NCBI GenBank assembly: GCA_029254005.1
Contig: JAQWYJ010000066.1
Location: forward strand, 1-64,000
Reading direction: 5' to 3'
Origin: Porticoccaceae bacterium
Lineage (GTDB): Bacteria > Pseudomonadota > Gammaproteobacteria > Pseudomonadales > Porticoccaceae
DNA length: 64,000 nucleotides
Shown: positions 53,890 to 64,000 of the stretch, one piece after another
Layout of the letters: every line of letters begins with the position of its first letter
Position numbering within the stretch: position 1 is the stretch's first letter
The notes under the pieces: generated by a model
What the model saw: only the letters and a program-made list of their open reading frames with translations
The model's database searches: none
Told to the model about the DNA's origin: nothing
Position numbers and translations under genes: made by a program

Positions 53890-53933
53890 ATTTTTTTCTC
53901 ATTTTTGCTGCTAGAAAGATCACACTAATTGAA

Positions 53934-54458
53934 TCAGTGATCTAAAATTAGATGATCTTCTAAAAGGTGCTTTTCACGCTCAGCCACTCTCTCAATATAG
54001 GTCATGCCAAAGACACCCGACAGGGCCGCTACCATACCAGACATCGTTGGAATGGTAGCTTGGGAGACACCGCCAGCCATGGCTTTTGCATCGCCACCGC
54101 CGGTAAAAGCCATCACGTCAAACACTGTGATCATTCCAGTTACAGTACCTAAAAGACCGAACAGTGGCGCGACCGCAACCAAAGTCTTTATCATCATCAT
54201 ATTAGCATCAATTTCAATGCTGACCTCAGAGATTAACTTTTCTCTAATCTGATGAGCGTGCTTTGATTTTCGCTCGCTGCGCTCTGACCAACTGGTTAGA
54301 GCGCGATTAACGTCAACACCTACAATTGATCGAAGATACCACATACGTTCGAAAATAAGTGTCCACATGAGGAAGAGCAGAACGACGATGGCCCAAAGAA
54401 CCATGCCGCCTGAATCCATAAACTTACCCATTTCTGCAATGGTATCTTCAAAGAACAT
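53934..54458 (-). CDS. exbB: ExbB/TolQ/MotA proton channel family protein (short ExbB2-like)
   Basis: VAVAPLFGLLGTVTGMITVFDVMAFTGGGDAKAMAGGVSQA. Confidence 0.93.
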   Translation of the reverse strand: MFFEDTIAEMGKFMDSGGMVLWAIVVLLFLMWTLIFERMWYLRSIVGVDVNRALTSWSERSERKSKHAHQIREKLISEVSIEIDANMMMIKTLVAVAPLFGLLGTVTGMITVFDVMAFTGGGDAKAMAGGVSQATIPTMSGMVAALSGVFGMTYIERVAEREKHLLEDHLILDH

Positions 54459-54459
54459 C

Positions 54460-55827
54460 TTAGCGTCCCTCGACTGAACCGGCGACTATGCCAGCACTTT
54501 GCTCTTCAAGCACATGCAAAATTCGTTGTGCCTTGCCGTTGACCAAGGTGTGCATCAATACCGTTGGAATAGCAACCACCAGTCCAAGAACTGTGGTAAT
54601 TAGTGCCTGTGAAATACCGCCAGCCATGGCCTTCGGATCACCGGCACCAAACAGAGTGATCATCTGGAACGTAATGATCATACCAGTCACCGTTCCCAAG
54701 AGACCCATTAGAGGTGCAACCATTGAAATTACTTTCAATAGGTTAAGTCCCGACTCAATACTTGGACGTTCTTTTAACACAGCTTCATGGAGCTTTAATT
54801 CTAATGATTCTGCATCAAGGCCTGGATTATCCAGCGCCACTTGTAATACACGTCCAAGCGGATTGTTAGTGTCTGAAGTATTTGTAGCTAACTGGGAATC
54901 AACCTTCCTTGACATTCCAGAGAGCACTATGAATCGCCATAAAGCTAACAAAATTGCGACAACAAAAACACCGGTAATAACATAGCCAACGATACCACCG
55001 AAGTGCCAGCGCTCCACAAGAGTTGGCGCATTGATCAACGCACGAAGCAGACCGCCACCAAATGGACCACTAGGATCTAGACCAACTTTGGTAAAACCAG
55101 ACGTGGCCGCTTGTAATGCTGCCGCACTAGACTGGTGTCCGGAGGGCTGTCGAGCTAGTTCTGACACTAAGCCAGTTTCTGGGCTGTATTCTAGATACAT
55201 ACCATCAGCCAAAAGGTTGTAGGTACCTACACGTACAACTTCCATTTCGGCCTGTTCGCCGTTAGCCATAAGAACTGAACGGTTGAACTTGACCACGCGT
55301 GAGCTTTCAACCATTTCCCTCTGCTGTTCAAACCACAGCTTCTCGATATCTTCAATTGAAGGCAGACGAGTATCACTACTCATTTTTTCAATTAACTCAC
55401 TCAAGAATACGTCGCGATCAGCTAACTGGGCGCTAACAATAGACTGTTTGATATTCTCTCTAATATCACCAGCAGCACCAGTTAGGTGTCCAAATAATTC
55501 TTTCAAAGATCCCAAGCGCTTGTCACGCTGTTCCTTTAACTTAGTAATTTGAATGTCATTATCACGAATGGTTTGCTCTAGCCGATCTGAACGACGCTCT
55601 TCAGCAGTACGAGTATTCTCAGCACTCTTAAGGGCATTTGCTTGGTTACGTTGATCACTTTTAAACGCAGATTCACGCTTTTTTGACTCAGCAGAGTCAG
55701 AGATCGCAGAACTTTCGATCATCTGTAAAAGCTCATCCAAGGATTTTGCATCCTGAGCTAAAGCTGGAACACTAAACATAAAGGTGGCAACGAAGGCCGC
55801 AATAATATTTGCAAATTTATTTTTCAT
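54460..55827 (-). CDS. TtpC-like large ExbB/MotA/TolQ proton channel protein
   Basis: Signal peptide plus long coiled N-terminal region, then SMVAPLMGLLGTVTGMIITFQMITLFGAGDPKAMAGGISQA. Confidence 0.88.
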   Translation of the reverse strand: MKNKFANIIAAFVATFMFSVPALAQDAKSLDELLQMIESSAISDSAESKKRESAFKSDQRNQANALKSAENTRTAEERRSDRLEQTIRDNDIQITKLKEQRDKRLGSLKELFGHLTGAAGDIRENIKQSIVSAQLADRDVFLSELIEKMSSDTRLPSIEDIEKLWFEQQREMVESSRVVKFNRSVLMANGEQAEMEVVRVGTYNLLADGMYLEYSPETGLVSELARQPSGHQSSAAALQAATSGFTKVGLDPSGPFGGGLLRALINAPTLVERWHFGGIVGYVITGVFVVAILLALWRFIVLSGMSRKVDSQLATNTSDTNNPLGRVLQVALDNPGLDAESLELKLHEAVLKERPSIESGLNLLKVISMVAPLMGLLGTVTGMIITFQMITLFGAGDPKAMAGGISQALITTVLGLVVAIPTVLMHTLVNGKAQRILHVLEEQSAGIVAGSVEGR

Positions 55828-56606
55828 TGTGCTGCCTCCGGCGCTGTAATGGGCATTTCCATAACATCCTGTGGCGATAATTTCTTCGCTATACGGATGC
55901 CTTGATCAACAGGACGACGGTATTCAGAACCTAGGGTCTCCCAGGACCCAGTATTCTTGTTCCAGGCGCCAGTCTGCGATTTGTCTTTCGTTTGGTACAT
56001 TAGGGCAACGCGGCCAATACGAAGCATCTCTACTTCAACTTCATTACCATCTGCGTTAATGTCAACCATATCTCGGTAGGATTCCAACGACAGACTGTAT
56101 TCAGATTCGATATCGTACAACTCAAGAATCTGGCGGAACTTTTCTGCTGCAGAAAAACGCGCACTATCAAGGTTAGTGGTTAGATCAGACACTGCCTCCA
56201 AACGCATATCTCGTTTGAAAGGAATATCCAGTCCAACGAATTCCTCAAGCCCAGCCAACATGTTGACCATCAAAGGAGTAACGCCCCTTTCGATAACGGT
56301 TGCATTAGCAATAGATTCTTTCAGCTCTGCCATCATTTGTTCCTGATTAGCGATCTGCCGATCCAACTGAGAGTTATAAACTCGCAGGGACTCTATCTGC
56401 TTGTTAACCTGTTTGAATTCTTGCAAAAGACCATCTGTTTGATCAGCGATTCGATCAATCTTAGTTTGCGAGCTCTTTGCGGATTGAACCTTGGCGGCTC
56501 CCGTTTTTAGTATATCGTCAACTTCAGTTGCCTGTACTGCTGCTGCAGCCAGACCACCTACAAGAGCGCCGACAATTACCAATGCTTTTAATGGTTGCTT
56601 GTTCAT
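55824..56606 (-). CDS. DUF3450 periplasmic coiled-coil protein
   Basis: Signal peptide, coiled coil, ERGVTPLMVNMLAGLEEFVGLDIPFKRDMRLEAV. Confidence 0.88.
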   Translation of the reverse strand: MNKQPLKALVIVGALVGGLAAAAVQATEVDDILKTGAAKVQSAKSSQTKIDRIADQTDGLLQEFKQVNKQIESLRVYNSQLDRQIANQEQMMAELKESIANATVIERGVTPLMVNMLAGLEEFVGLDIPFKRDMRLEAVSDLTTNLDSARFSAAEKFRQILELYDIESEYSLSLESYRDMVDINADGNEVEVEMLRIGRVALMYQTKDKSQTGAWNKNTGSWETLGSEYRRPVDQGIRIAKKLSPQDVMEMPITAPEAAQ

Positions 56607-56777
56607 AGTTCCCTCAATTTGGGTCTACCGGTTTAAATTTCCAATGGCACTTTATAGTTAGCGCCTTGATTCGACAAAGAGAAAAATCTTTTTCGATGCC
56701 TATTTGTAACAGTCCAATGTGGAAGAAGCAATTTGCTGGAGTCCGAAAGGCTAGATTTTATGATAAAGTTTAACATT

Positions 56778-56794
56778 TGTTACCTAAGGTAACA
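56778..56794. promoter_or_regulatory. 17-bp inverted repeat upstream of the DUF3450-TonB cluster (candidate operator)
   Basis: TGTTACC-TAA-GGTAACA. Confidence 0.5.
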
Positions 56795-56929
56795 TTTTTT
56801 ATTAAAATACGGCGCTAAAAATGCAGTAATGAATTCATAAATACAGAGGCTGTAATTGAACAAAAAAAAGACTGCAAATCACTTAATGCGCAAATGATTC
56901 GCTGTTGAAAATGCACTACCTAGCAGACC

Positions 56930-57427
56930 TCAATGGCGCTCAAAAATAACGAACCTGTAGGGATATTCAGCGGTGACTTTAGGCAGTTTCACCTCGACTT
57001 CCTGCCAAATCGTCGGGTCTACCTCTGGAAAATAAGCGTCTCCTTCAACATGAGCATCAACCTGAGTAACATAGAGTCTTTGGGCAACGGCCATAGTCAT
57101 ACGATAAATTTGCTCTCCACCAATTATCATCGTTTCATCAACGCCAGATTCCACACATGCGGTCTTTGCAAGTGATAGCGCAATATCAAGATCTGCTGCC
57201 ACCACAACTCCATCAGCGCTCCAATGCTGATCGCGGGTCAAGACTATATTGGTACGCCCAGGCAAAGGTCGGCCAATTGACTCAAAGGTTTTTCTACCCA
57301 TTATTAAGGGCTTGCCCATGGTGACAGATTTAAAATACTGAAGATCATCAGGAAGATGCCACGGCAACTGATTATCTAAACCGATGACACTATTACGACT
57401 GCTAGCTACAATAATCGATAGCTTCAT
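56930..57427 (-). CDS. folA: Dihydrofolate reductase
   Basis: SIIVASSRNSVIGLDNQLPWHLPDDLQYFKSVTMGKPLIMGRKTFESIGRPLPGR. Confidence 0.96.
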   Translation of the reverse strand: MKLSIIVASSRNSVIGLDNQLPWHLPDDLQYFKSVTMGKPLIMGRKTFESIGRPLPGRTNIVLTRDQHWSADGVVVAADLDIALSLAKTACVESGVDETMIIGGEQIYRMTMAVAQRLYVTQVDAHVEGDAYFPEVDPTIWQEVEVKLPKVTAEYPYRFVIFERH

Positions 57428-57439
57428 AAATATTCCTTG

Positions 57440-58345
57440 TTAAACAGCCACTGGAGCAGAAATAGCACCATGGGACTGGTAATTCCGCAACTCAAAATCA
57501 TCGTATACAAAATCAAATAACCCAGTGATCTTAGGATTAATGTCCAATGTCGGCAGCGCAAACGTGGTTCGCGACAACTGTTGATCTACCTGATCCATAT
57601 GGTTCAAATAAAGATGCGCATCACCAAAAGTATGAACAAAATCACCCACTTCTAGGCCTGTGACCTGGGCAATCATCATAGTAAGAATAGCGTATGACGC
57701 AATGTTAAAAGGAACACCTAAGAAAGCATCAGCACTGCGTTGATACAACTGACAGCTCAGACGTCCATTGGCAACATAGAATTGGAATAAGCTGTGACAA
57801 GGCGGCAATCCCGACTTTACCATCACAGGAATGTCCTGAGGATTCCACGCTGACACAATCAAGCGCCTTGAATCAGGGTTGTTATTAATATCCTCTATTA
57901 GCTGACTTAGCTGATCAATGCCGCCAAAATCACGCCACTGTTTGCCATAGACTGGACCCAAGTCACCGTATTTTTGAGCAAACAACCGATCGGTTTTGAT
58001 TCGCTCAATGAATTCACTCATGACTGAGCGCCACTCGTCTGAATACATCGTCAACGATTTATCTTGTCCTGTTTCACGGAGCCAATTTTGGTAGGGCCAG
58101 TCGTTCCAAATGCCAACCCCATTTTCCACCAGATAACGAATATTAGTATCACCACGAATAAACCATAAAAGCTCATGAAGAATAGATTTCAAATGGACTT
58201 TTTTACTGGTGACCAGAGGGAACCCTTCAGCCAAGTCAAAGCGCATCTGATAACCAAAAATACTTAAGGTTCCAGTACCGGTGCGATCCTCTTTTTTAAC
58301 GCCATGGTTTTGTATGTGTCTAATTAGATCTAGATATTGCTTCAT
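57440..58345 (-). CDS. thyA: Thymidylate synthase
   Basis: [59 protein letters not shown]. Confidence 0.97.
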   Translation of the reverse strand: MKQYLDLIRHIQNHGVKKEDRTGTGTLSIFGYQMRFDLAEGFPLVTSKKVHLKSILHELLWFIRGDTNIRYLVENGVGIWNDWPYQNWLRETGQDKSLTMYSDEWRSVMSEFIERIKTDRLFAQKYGDLGPVYGKQWRDFGGIDQLSQLIEDINNNPDSRRLIVSAWNPQDIPVMVKSGLPPCHSLFQFYVANGRLSCQLYQRSADAFLGVPFNIASYAILTMMIAQVTGLEVGDFVHTFGDAHLYLNHMDQVDQQLSRTTFALPTLDINPKITGLFDFVYDDFELRNYQSHGAISAPVAV

Positions 58346-59169
58346 TAAGATGACTCCGCTGGGGATTGGCCAAATAACTTACGTATGTTTGCTCGCATAA
58401 ACCATAGCCCCAGCAAAATCATTGGTATACAGAGCGTCTGACCTCTGGTCATCCAATTAAATGATTCTAAAAGCGCAGGCTGACCTGCAAATTGTGCATC
58501 TGGTTGGCGAACAAATTCTATGGCGAAACGGAAACACCCATAAAGCACTAAAAACATACCGACCACTGAGCCATATAATCGAGGTTTTTGAGCGTACCAA
58601 TTGAGAATAAAAAACAGAACTAAGCCTTCTAAAGCAGCCTCATAGAGCTGCGAAGGGTGACGCGCTAACTGCGCTGAATCAGCGGGAAAAATCATTGCCC
58701 AAGGCACATCGGTAGGGCGCCCATAGAGTTCTTGACCAATAAAATTTCCGATACGGCCAAACAATAATCCTGAAGGAATCAAAGGGGCAACAAAATCTGC
58801 TAATCCTAAAAAAGAAATCTGATATTTACGACTGTAAATAAGGATAGCAATGGCAACGCCAATTAAGCCACCATGAAATGACATGCCACCCTCCCAAATT
58901 CGAATCAACATAGTTGGGTCCGCCAGCCATTTGTCAGCACTATAAAATAGTAAATAGCCCAACCGACCTCCCAAAATGACGCCAAATGCTCCATAGACAA
59001 TTAAATCTTCAACTTGGGCTTTGTTAATTGGAGACCAGGGTCTTTGGCTATTACGCAACGCTAAAAACCAAGCAACCGCAAAGGCCAAAAGGTACATGAT
59101 GCCATACCAGTGAATCTTTATTGGGCCAAGGGATAAGGCGACCGGATCAATCACAGGATAGGTGAGCAT
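58345..59169 (-). CDS. lgt: Phosphatidylglycerol-prolipoprotein diacylglyceryl transferase
   Basis: [51 protein letters not shown]. Confidence 0.97.
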   Translation of the reverse strand: MLTYPVIDPVALSLGPIKIHWYGIMYLLAFAVAWFLALRNSQRPWSPINKAQVEDLIVYGAFGVILGGRLGYLLFYSADKWLADPTMLIRIWEGGMSFHGGLIGVAIAILIYSRKYQISFLGLADFVAPLIPSGLLFGRIGNFIGQELYGRPTDVPWAMIFPADSAQLARHPSQLYEAALEGLVLFFILNWYAQKPRLYGSVVGMFLVLYGCFRFAIEFVRQPDAQFAGQPALLESFNWMTRGQTLCIPMILLGLWFMRANIRKLFGQSPAESS

Positions 59170-59271
59170 ACAGGACGAGCTCCAATAAATTAAAAAATCG
59201 ATAATAGCTGTTTCTCTACAAAACTGCCAAGATAGATGACCATTAGTAGAATAAAAAGTTACACTGTAAGC

Positions 59272-60060
59272 ATGTGCCTACTATCATTTGCTTTCGATAG
59301 AAATTCGGAAACTCCACTTATTGTGGTTTCAAATCGTGATGAATTTTACGACCGAGCTACCTTGCCTATGCATTGGTGGCCAGAAGAAGGGATATTGGCA
59401 GGCCAAGATCAACAAGCTGGAGGTACCTGGTTAGGCCTCTCTAAACAAGGTCGTTTTGCTGCAGTAACCAATTTTCGCGATCTTCATCAGCAGCATGTTT
59501 CGACACTAGATCCTCTTTCCCGAGGCGACTTAGTAACCAGTTTTCTGCGCTCTGCCTTATCTGCCAACGACTGGGCCGACAACATAAATAATAGCTTATA
59601 TCAGTATGGTCCGTTTAATTTGATTATTTATGATGGCAAAGATATGTTTTATCTAAACAATCAGGGAGACCCAAAAATAGCGTTGAGCTCTGGATGTTAT
59701 GCCTTGAGTAATCATAAGCTAGATAGTCCGTGGCCAAAGGTCAATCACGCTCGATCACAACTTAAAAGCATTTTACAAAACGGCAACATAGATACTGATG
59801 TAATAATGTCGCAGCTGATAACTGCACTTTCATCGGAAAAAACCTTTCCACAAAACATCTTGCCTAACACTGGTATTCCAATTGAATGGGAGACGCTTCT
59901 CTCATCACCGTTTATAGTCTCAGAAGGTTACGGGACACGGGCTGCCAGTGCAGTGATGATATCAAAAAAAGGACTGATCAATGTAGTAGAGAGAGGCTTC
60001 CACAATGGTGCTGAAATTCACCTGAACACATTTAGTTATGAAGTTTTAGATACTAAATGA
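59272..60060 (+). CDS. NRDE/TANGO2 family protein (start at 59272, N-terminal MC)
   Basis: MCLLSFAFDRNSETPLIVVSNRDEFYDRATLPMHWWPEEGILAGQDQQAGGTWLGLSKQGRFAAVTNFRD. Confidence 0.93.
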   Translation: MCLLSFAFDRNSETPLIVVSNRDEFYDRATLPMHWWPEEGILAGQDQQAGGTWLGLSKQGRFAAVTNFRDLHQQHVSTLDPLSRGDLVTSFLRSALSANDWADNINNSLYQYGPFNLIIYDGKDMFYLNNQGDPKIALSSGCYALSNHKLDSPWPKVNHARSQLKSILQNGNIDTDVIMSQLITALSSEKTFPQNILPNTGIPIEWETLLSSPFIVSEGYGTRAASAVMISKKGLINVVERGFHNGAEIHLNTFSYEVLDTK

Positions 60061-62354
60061 GTTGCGGCGGCGCGGCGCTGAGGATTAGTCGCATTAATTA
60101 GTCTAGTTACTCTAGAGTCTTTTAAAGATGCTGCCAAAAAGTTTGTTATCTGTTGTGAGCTGGACATTTTTAACGCTTTTTTAGCCAACTGTTGAGATTC
60201 TTTTAGGGTAATGTTTAACAACATAGACTTGACCTTGAGTAGGCTGCTTGCACTCATAGAAAAAGTTTCATAACCTAAACCTAACAGCACCATCACACTC
60301 AAAGGATCACCAGCCATCTCACCGCATATACTTATTTGGCAATCCATACCAGCTACCTGATCTTGGATCTGTTTCAGTGCCATTAACACGCTGGGATGCA
60401 AAGTATGATAGAGGTCAGCCACTCTAGGATTATTACGGTCTACGGCTAACAAGTATTGAGTTAAGTCGTTAGTTCCAATCGACAAAAAATCAACACGACG
60501 AGCAATCTCTTTAACTTGATAAACCGCTGCTGGAACCTCAATCATGGCTCCAACAAGTGGACGTTGCAACTTGAAACCTTCCTCAATAGTTAGTTCACCG
60601 TAAACTCTATTAATCAGCTCGAGTGCCCGGTCAAGTTCAGGTATGTTACTTATCATGGGTAGCATAATTCGCAAATTTTTAGTTTTTTCGCTTGCTCTGA
60701 GCATCGCTCTGATCTGAACCAAAAAAATCTCAGGGTGATCCAAGGAAATACGAATCCCTCGCCACCCCAAAAATGGATTTTCTTCCTCAATGGGAAAGTA
60801 AGGCAAGTCTTTGTCACCACCAATATCTAGAGTGCGCATGGTTACTGGTCGCGGTGAGAAATCAGTTAACTGCTCCTTATAAATGTCAACCTGCTCATCT
60901 TCAGTAGGAAAACTTGAACGCATCAAAAAGGGTATTTCAGTACGGAAAAGACCGACAGCTTCGGCGCCACTTTGAAGAGACTTTTCTGTATCTTGACGCA
61001 AGCCTGTATTCACCCAAAGAGAAAACCTTTTGCCATCCGCAGTGTGACAAGGTAAGTTTCTTAGTTTTTCCAAATCTTTGTTAAAACGCTTTTCTTCTCG
61101 CTGTCGCTGCAAATAGTGTCTTCGGACAGTTCGCGTAGCACGGCTTATAATATCTCCAGAGGACCCGTCAACAATTAGTTCTTGACCCTCAAGTTCTCCC
61201 CAAGGAAGTGTTACTGCACCCATCACTGTAGGAACGCCAAGAGCTCGACCAACAATTGCCATGTGCGAGTTACTTGACCCCTTTAGAGAAATAATACCGA
61301 CTAATTGGTCAACAGGGATATCTGCCAAAGCTGTAGCGGACAGATCCTCACCAACAAGCACTATGCGCCGTGGTAGGGGTTCTTTCTCGCGATCAGTTGT
61401 CTGTAAATAGCCCAACACTCTGCGGCCTAAATCACGGACATCTGCGGCTCGTTCTCGTAGATATGAGTCCTCCATTTTCTGGAAGGTTCGAACATGCCTA
61501 AGTACCACAGAACTCCAAGCACTAGTGGCCATTTGCCCAGATTTAATACTTGCTATGACTTCATTTATGAGAACCTTATCATCAAGAAGTCGGATATAAA
61601 CCTCGAAAAGTGCAAACTCCTCCGCACTTAATTTGTCAGCCAAGCCGGCACCTAAATCAAGCATATCTTGCTTAGCGGCTTTAACCGATGCACGAAATCG
61701 TCGTATCTCTGCAGCAGGATCCTTAGTGAAGCGCTCAGGCACTGCTTTTAAATCAGCATGAGTGCCAACTAAAACAACTCGGCCAATACCCACACCAGGT
61801 GAACTGGCAATGCCTAAAAACGTAGCCTCTTTACTTTTACCTCGCCCCGCCGAAGCCAATTTACGCAATGCACCTGTAGCTTCAGCATGAGCAATTGCAC
61901 CAGACAGTTGTGCGCAGACAGTCACCACAAAGGCTTCCTCTTCAGAAGCAAATCGACGTCGGTTTTCTTGCTGCAATACAAGCACTCCGAGGACTTTGCG
62001 GTGATGAATAATAGGAACGCCTAAAAAGGAATGGAACGGAGACTCACCGGTTTCTTCAAAGTAACTAAAATTAGGGTGTTGATCAGCATCTTCAAGATTT
62101 AGCGGTTCCTCTTTGGCAGCAACCAAACCTACCAGACCCTGGCGCATAGAAAGTCGTACTTTGCCAATTGATTCTTGGCGCAGCCCCTCTGTTGCCATCA
62201 GCACATATCGAGTATCTGAAGGGTCATACAGATAAACCGAACAAACACCGGCGTTCATAGCAAAACGAACTTCTTTGACAATTATCGCCAAAACCTCAGG
62301 AAGGCTTCGCGCACTATTGACCTCTTGGACAATCGTTCGCAGCGAAGACAACAT
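60036..62354 (-). CDS. ptsP: Phosphoenolpyruvate-protein phosphotransferase PtsP (EI-Ntr, GAF domain)
   Basis: GAF domain then the EI domain: GSSNSHMAIVGRALGVPTVMG, GLFRTEIPFL, SICGEMAGDP. Confidence 0.96.
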   Translation of the reverse strand: MLSSLRTIVQEVNSARSLPEVLAIIVKEVRFAMNAGVCSVYLYDPSDTRYVLMATEGLRQESIGKVRLSMRQGLVGLVAAKEEPLNLEDADQHPNFSYFEETGESPFHSFLGVPIIHHRKVLGVLVLQQENRRRFASEEEAFVVTVCAQLSGAIAHAEATGALRKLASAGRGKSKEATFLGIASSPGVGIGRVVLVGTHADLKAVPERFTKDPAAEIRRFRASVKAAKQDMLDLGAGLADKLSAEEFALFEVYIRLLDDKVLINEVIASIKSGQMATSAWSSVVLRHVRTFQKMEDSYLRERAADVRDLGRRVLGYLQTTDREKEPLPRRIVLVGEDLSATALADIPVDQLVGIISLKGSSNSHMAIVGRALGVPTVMGAVTLPWGELEGQELIVDGSSGDIISRATRTVRRHYLQRQREEKRFNKDLEKLRNLPCHTADGKRFSLWVNTGLRQDTEKSLQSGAEAVGLFRTEIPFLMRSSFPTEDEQVDIYKEQLTDFSPRPVTMRTLDIGGDKDLPYFPIEEENPFLGWRGIRISLDHPEIFLVQIRAMLRASEKTKNLRIMLPMISNIPELDRALELINRVYGELTIEEGFKLQRPLVGAMIEVPAAVYQVKEIARRVDFLSIGTNDLTQYLLAVDRNNPRVADLYHTLHPSVLMALKQIQDQVAGMDCQISICGEMAGDPLSVMVLLGLGYETFSMSASSLLKVKSMLLNITLKESQQLAKKALKMSSSQQITNFLAASLKDSRVTRLINATNPQRRAAATHLVSKTS

Positions 62355-62356
62355 GT

Positions 62357-62854
62357 TTATGATCCCTTGAGCGGTGATTCAAAGCGCATATTTGACTCAG
62401 CAAATTCATGCAGTGCTTGTCTATAAACATTGCGCTTAAACGATACAACAGCACTCACCGGGTACCAAAAATTAACCCATTCCCAGCCGTCGAATTCGGG
62501 AGCACCGGTAGCGTCAAAATGAATTTTAGAAACATCACTAGTCAATTCTAAGAAAAACCATTTTTGCTTTTGACCTACACATAACGGCTTGGAATACTTA
62601 CGCTGCATAGAGGGCGGAATGCGGTAACGTAGCCATTTTCGACTTCGCTGAATAATTTTAACATCGCAGGCTTTTAGGCCTACCTCTTCATATAGCTCAC
62701 GAAAAAGTGCATGCTCGCAGGACTCACCCTGATCAACTCCACCCTGCGGGAACTGCCATGCCTGCTGACCAATTCTTTTGGCAAGTAAGACCTTACCTCG
62801 CCCATCACTTATGACGATAGCAATATTAGAGCGAAAACCATCTTTATCTACCAC
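62357..62854 (-). CDS. rppH: RNA pyrophosphohydrolase
   Basis: GFRSNIAIVISDGRGKVLLAKRIGQQAWQFPQGGVDQGESCEHALFRELYEEVGL. Confidence 0.95.
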   Translation of the reverse strand: MVDKDGFRSNIAIVISDGRGKVLLAKRIGQQAWQFPQGGVDQGESCEHALFRELYEEVGLKACDVKIIQRSRKWLRYRIPPSMQRKYSKPLCVGQKQKWFFLELTSDVSKIHFDATGAPEFDGWEWVNFWYPVSAVVSFKRNVYRQALHEFAESNMRFESPLKGS

Positions 62855-62988
62855 AGTATGTCTGCCTGTTATGATACCTTACATTACTTTAACATTGTTC
62901 CACAGTATTAGCTCGCCAGCAATTTTCTCTTGAGGATTATCGTCTTGATCGCTATTCTTCTATTTCTCTGATTCTATGCGGTAAATCA

Positions 62989-63645
62989 ATGGCACTGGCA
63001 ATTTTCGATTTGGACAATACTCTTTTGCGTGGTGACAGTGATCACAGCTGGGGACAGTTTATGGTGACTCAAGGACTAGTAGACAAAGCATTATACTCGT
63101 CCATGAATGATAAATTTCTAGCTGACTATAAAGCCGAGCAGCTTAATATTTTTGAGTATTTAACATTTTCACTTGCTCCATTAACCACTCTTTCTTCAAG
63201 TGAGCTAAAACGTCTACATGCTCTGTTCATGCAAGATATTATCGAGCCACTCAAACAACCTAAAGCAACTAAGTTGATTGAAGCACACCGCAATGCGGGG
63301 GATCGATTATTAGTAATTACAGCCACTAACAGATTCATTATTGAACCCATTGTCAAATCACTTTTGATAGACGAGTTTCTAGCTACAGAGCCAGAGCAAA
63401 TCAATGGCTGTATCACGGGAAACATTATTGGCACACCCACTTACAGAGAAGGAAAGGTTGAACGTCTCAATGTGTGGCTACAAGAGCATAATGAAAGCTT
63501 GGCAGGCAGCTATTTTTACAGCGACTCAATTAATGACCTACCGCTTTTACAGGAAGTTGACAATCCCATTGCGGTAGACCCTGATGATCGTTTAAGACAA
63601 GCCGCTCAACAACAAGGCTGGGAAATTATTTCCCTGCGCAGCTGA
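62989..63645 (+). CDS. HAD-superfamily IB hydrolase (SerB-like)
   Basis: MALAIFDLDNTLLRGDSDHSWGQFM, YSDSINDLPLLQEVDNPIAVDPD. Confidence 0.92.
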   Translation: MALAIFDLDNTLLRGDSDHSWGQFMVTQGLVDKALYSSMNDKFLADYKAEQLNIFEYLTFSLAPLTTLSSSELKRLHALFMQDIIEPLKQPKATKLIEAHRNAGDRLLVITATNRFIIEPIVKSLLIDEFLATEPEQINGCITGNIIGTPTYREGKVERLNVWLQEHNESLAGSYFYSDSINDLPLLQEVDNPIAVDPDDRLRQAAQQQGWEIISLRS

Positions 63646-63653
63646 AGCTGGGG

Positions 63654-64000
63654 CTAACTATTGTCAATAATATTTTGATAATCATCCGCATCAATCAACT
63701 CACCTAAAGATTCATCATCAGCCAAACGGACACGAAATAACCAGCCGTCAATGTAAGACGATTGGTTGATTAATTCAGGCTCATCCTCTAATCCAAGATT
63801 TACCTCAATAACCTCCCCGGTTATTGGCGCATAAATGTCCGAAGCCGCTTTTACGGACTCAACAACGGCAACTTCAGTACCGGCATCGATTAATGTGCCT
63901 ACATCAGGCAACTCAACATAGACTACATCACCAAGAGATTCTTGTGCAAATTCAGTTATACCGACTGTCGCTGTGCCATCACTGTCTAACCTGACCCACT
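63654..64000 (-). CDS. gcvH: Glycine cleavage system H protein (5' end beyond window)
   Basis: Frame reads [63 protein letters not shown] (lipoyl-Lys motif), continuing past 64000. Confidence 0.93.
   Translation of the reverse strand, partial: WVRLDSDGTATVGITEFAQESLGDVVYVELPDVGTLIDAGTEVAVVESVKAASDIYAPITGEVIEVNLGLEDEPELINQSSYIDGWLFRVRLADDESLGELIDADDYQNIIDNS

Noticed and set aside
54488-54985. 165-aa ORF antisense to the TtpC-like gene
   Set aside because: Shadow ORF opposite a well-supported CDS; no RBS or domain.
60036-60060. Convergent 25-bp overlap of NRDE and ptsP genes
   Set aside because: Both ORFs are well supported; short tail-to-tail overlaps are common in compact genomes.
1-64000. 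Mobile elements, prophage, CRISPR, toxin-antitoxin or defence islands
   Set aside because: No transposase, integrase, phage, Cas or recognisable TA gene, and no regularly spaced repeats were seen; gene order is housekeeping-like throughout.

Overview
A contiguous, almost fully coding chromosomal segment that looks like a marine-type gammaproteobacterium (inferred from gene content and order; no 16S present). It carries housekeeping blocks: phoBR; rhodanese-grxC-secB; ntrBC-glnA-typA; gpmI-envC-ctpA; parC-parE-yqiA-cpdA-DUF1249-nudF-tolC; waaA; ilvE/argA/ilvD; a DUF3450-TtpC-ExbB-ExbD-TonB-TPR energisation cluster; folA-thyA-lgt; ptsP-rppH; gcvH. I saw no phage, IS element, CRISPR array, rRNA or tRNA. 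The most interesting signals are these. (1) The glnA slot next to ntrBC holds a eukaryotic-type GSII glutamine synthetase. It has a near-perfect sigma54 promoter, two NtrC-like enhancers 31 bp apart, and a third NtrC-like site at ntrB. (2) A start-codon-less but otherwise intact ThiI rhodanese-domain remnant lies between glnA and typA and is missed by the ORF track. (3) A GAPDH-ArsJ arsenate detoxification pair sits beside phoBR, with a Pho-box-like direct repeat in front of it. (4) A HutC-type GntR regulator is coupled to a NYN/LabA-like nuclease, with two identical 17-bp operator-like sites. (5) A membrane GGDEF protein has a destroyed active-site motif. Family calls come from reading the translated ORFs; no database search was run.
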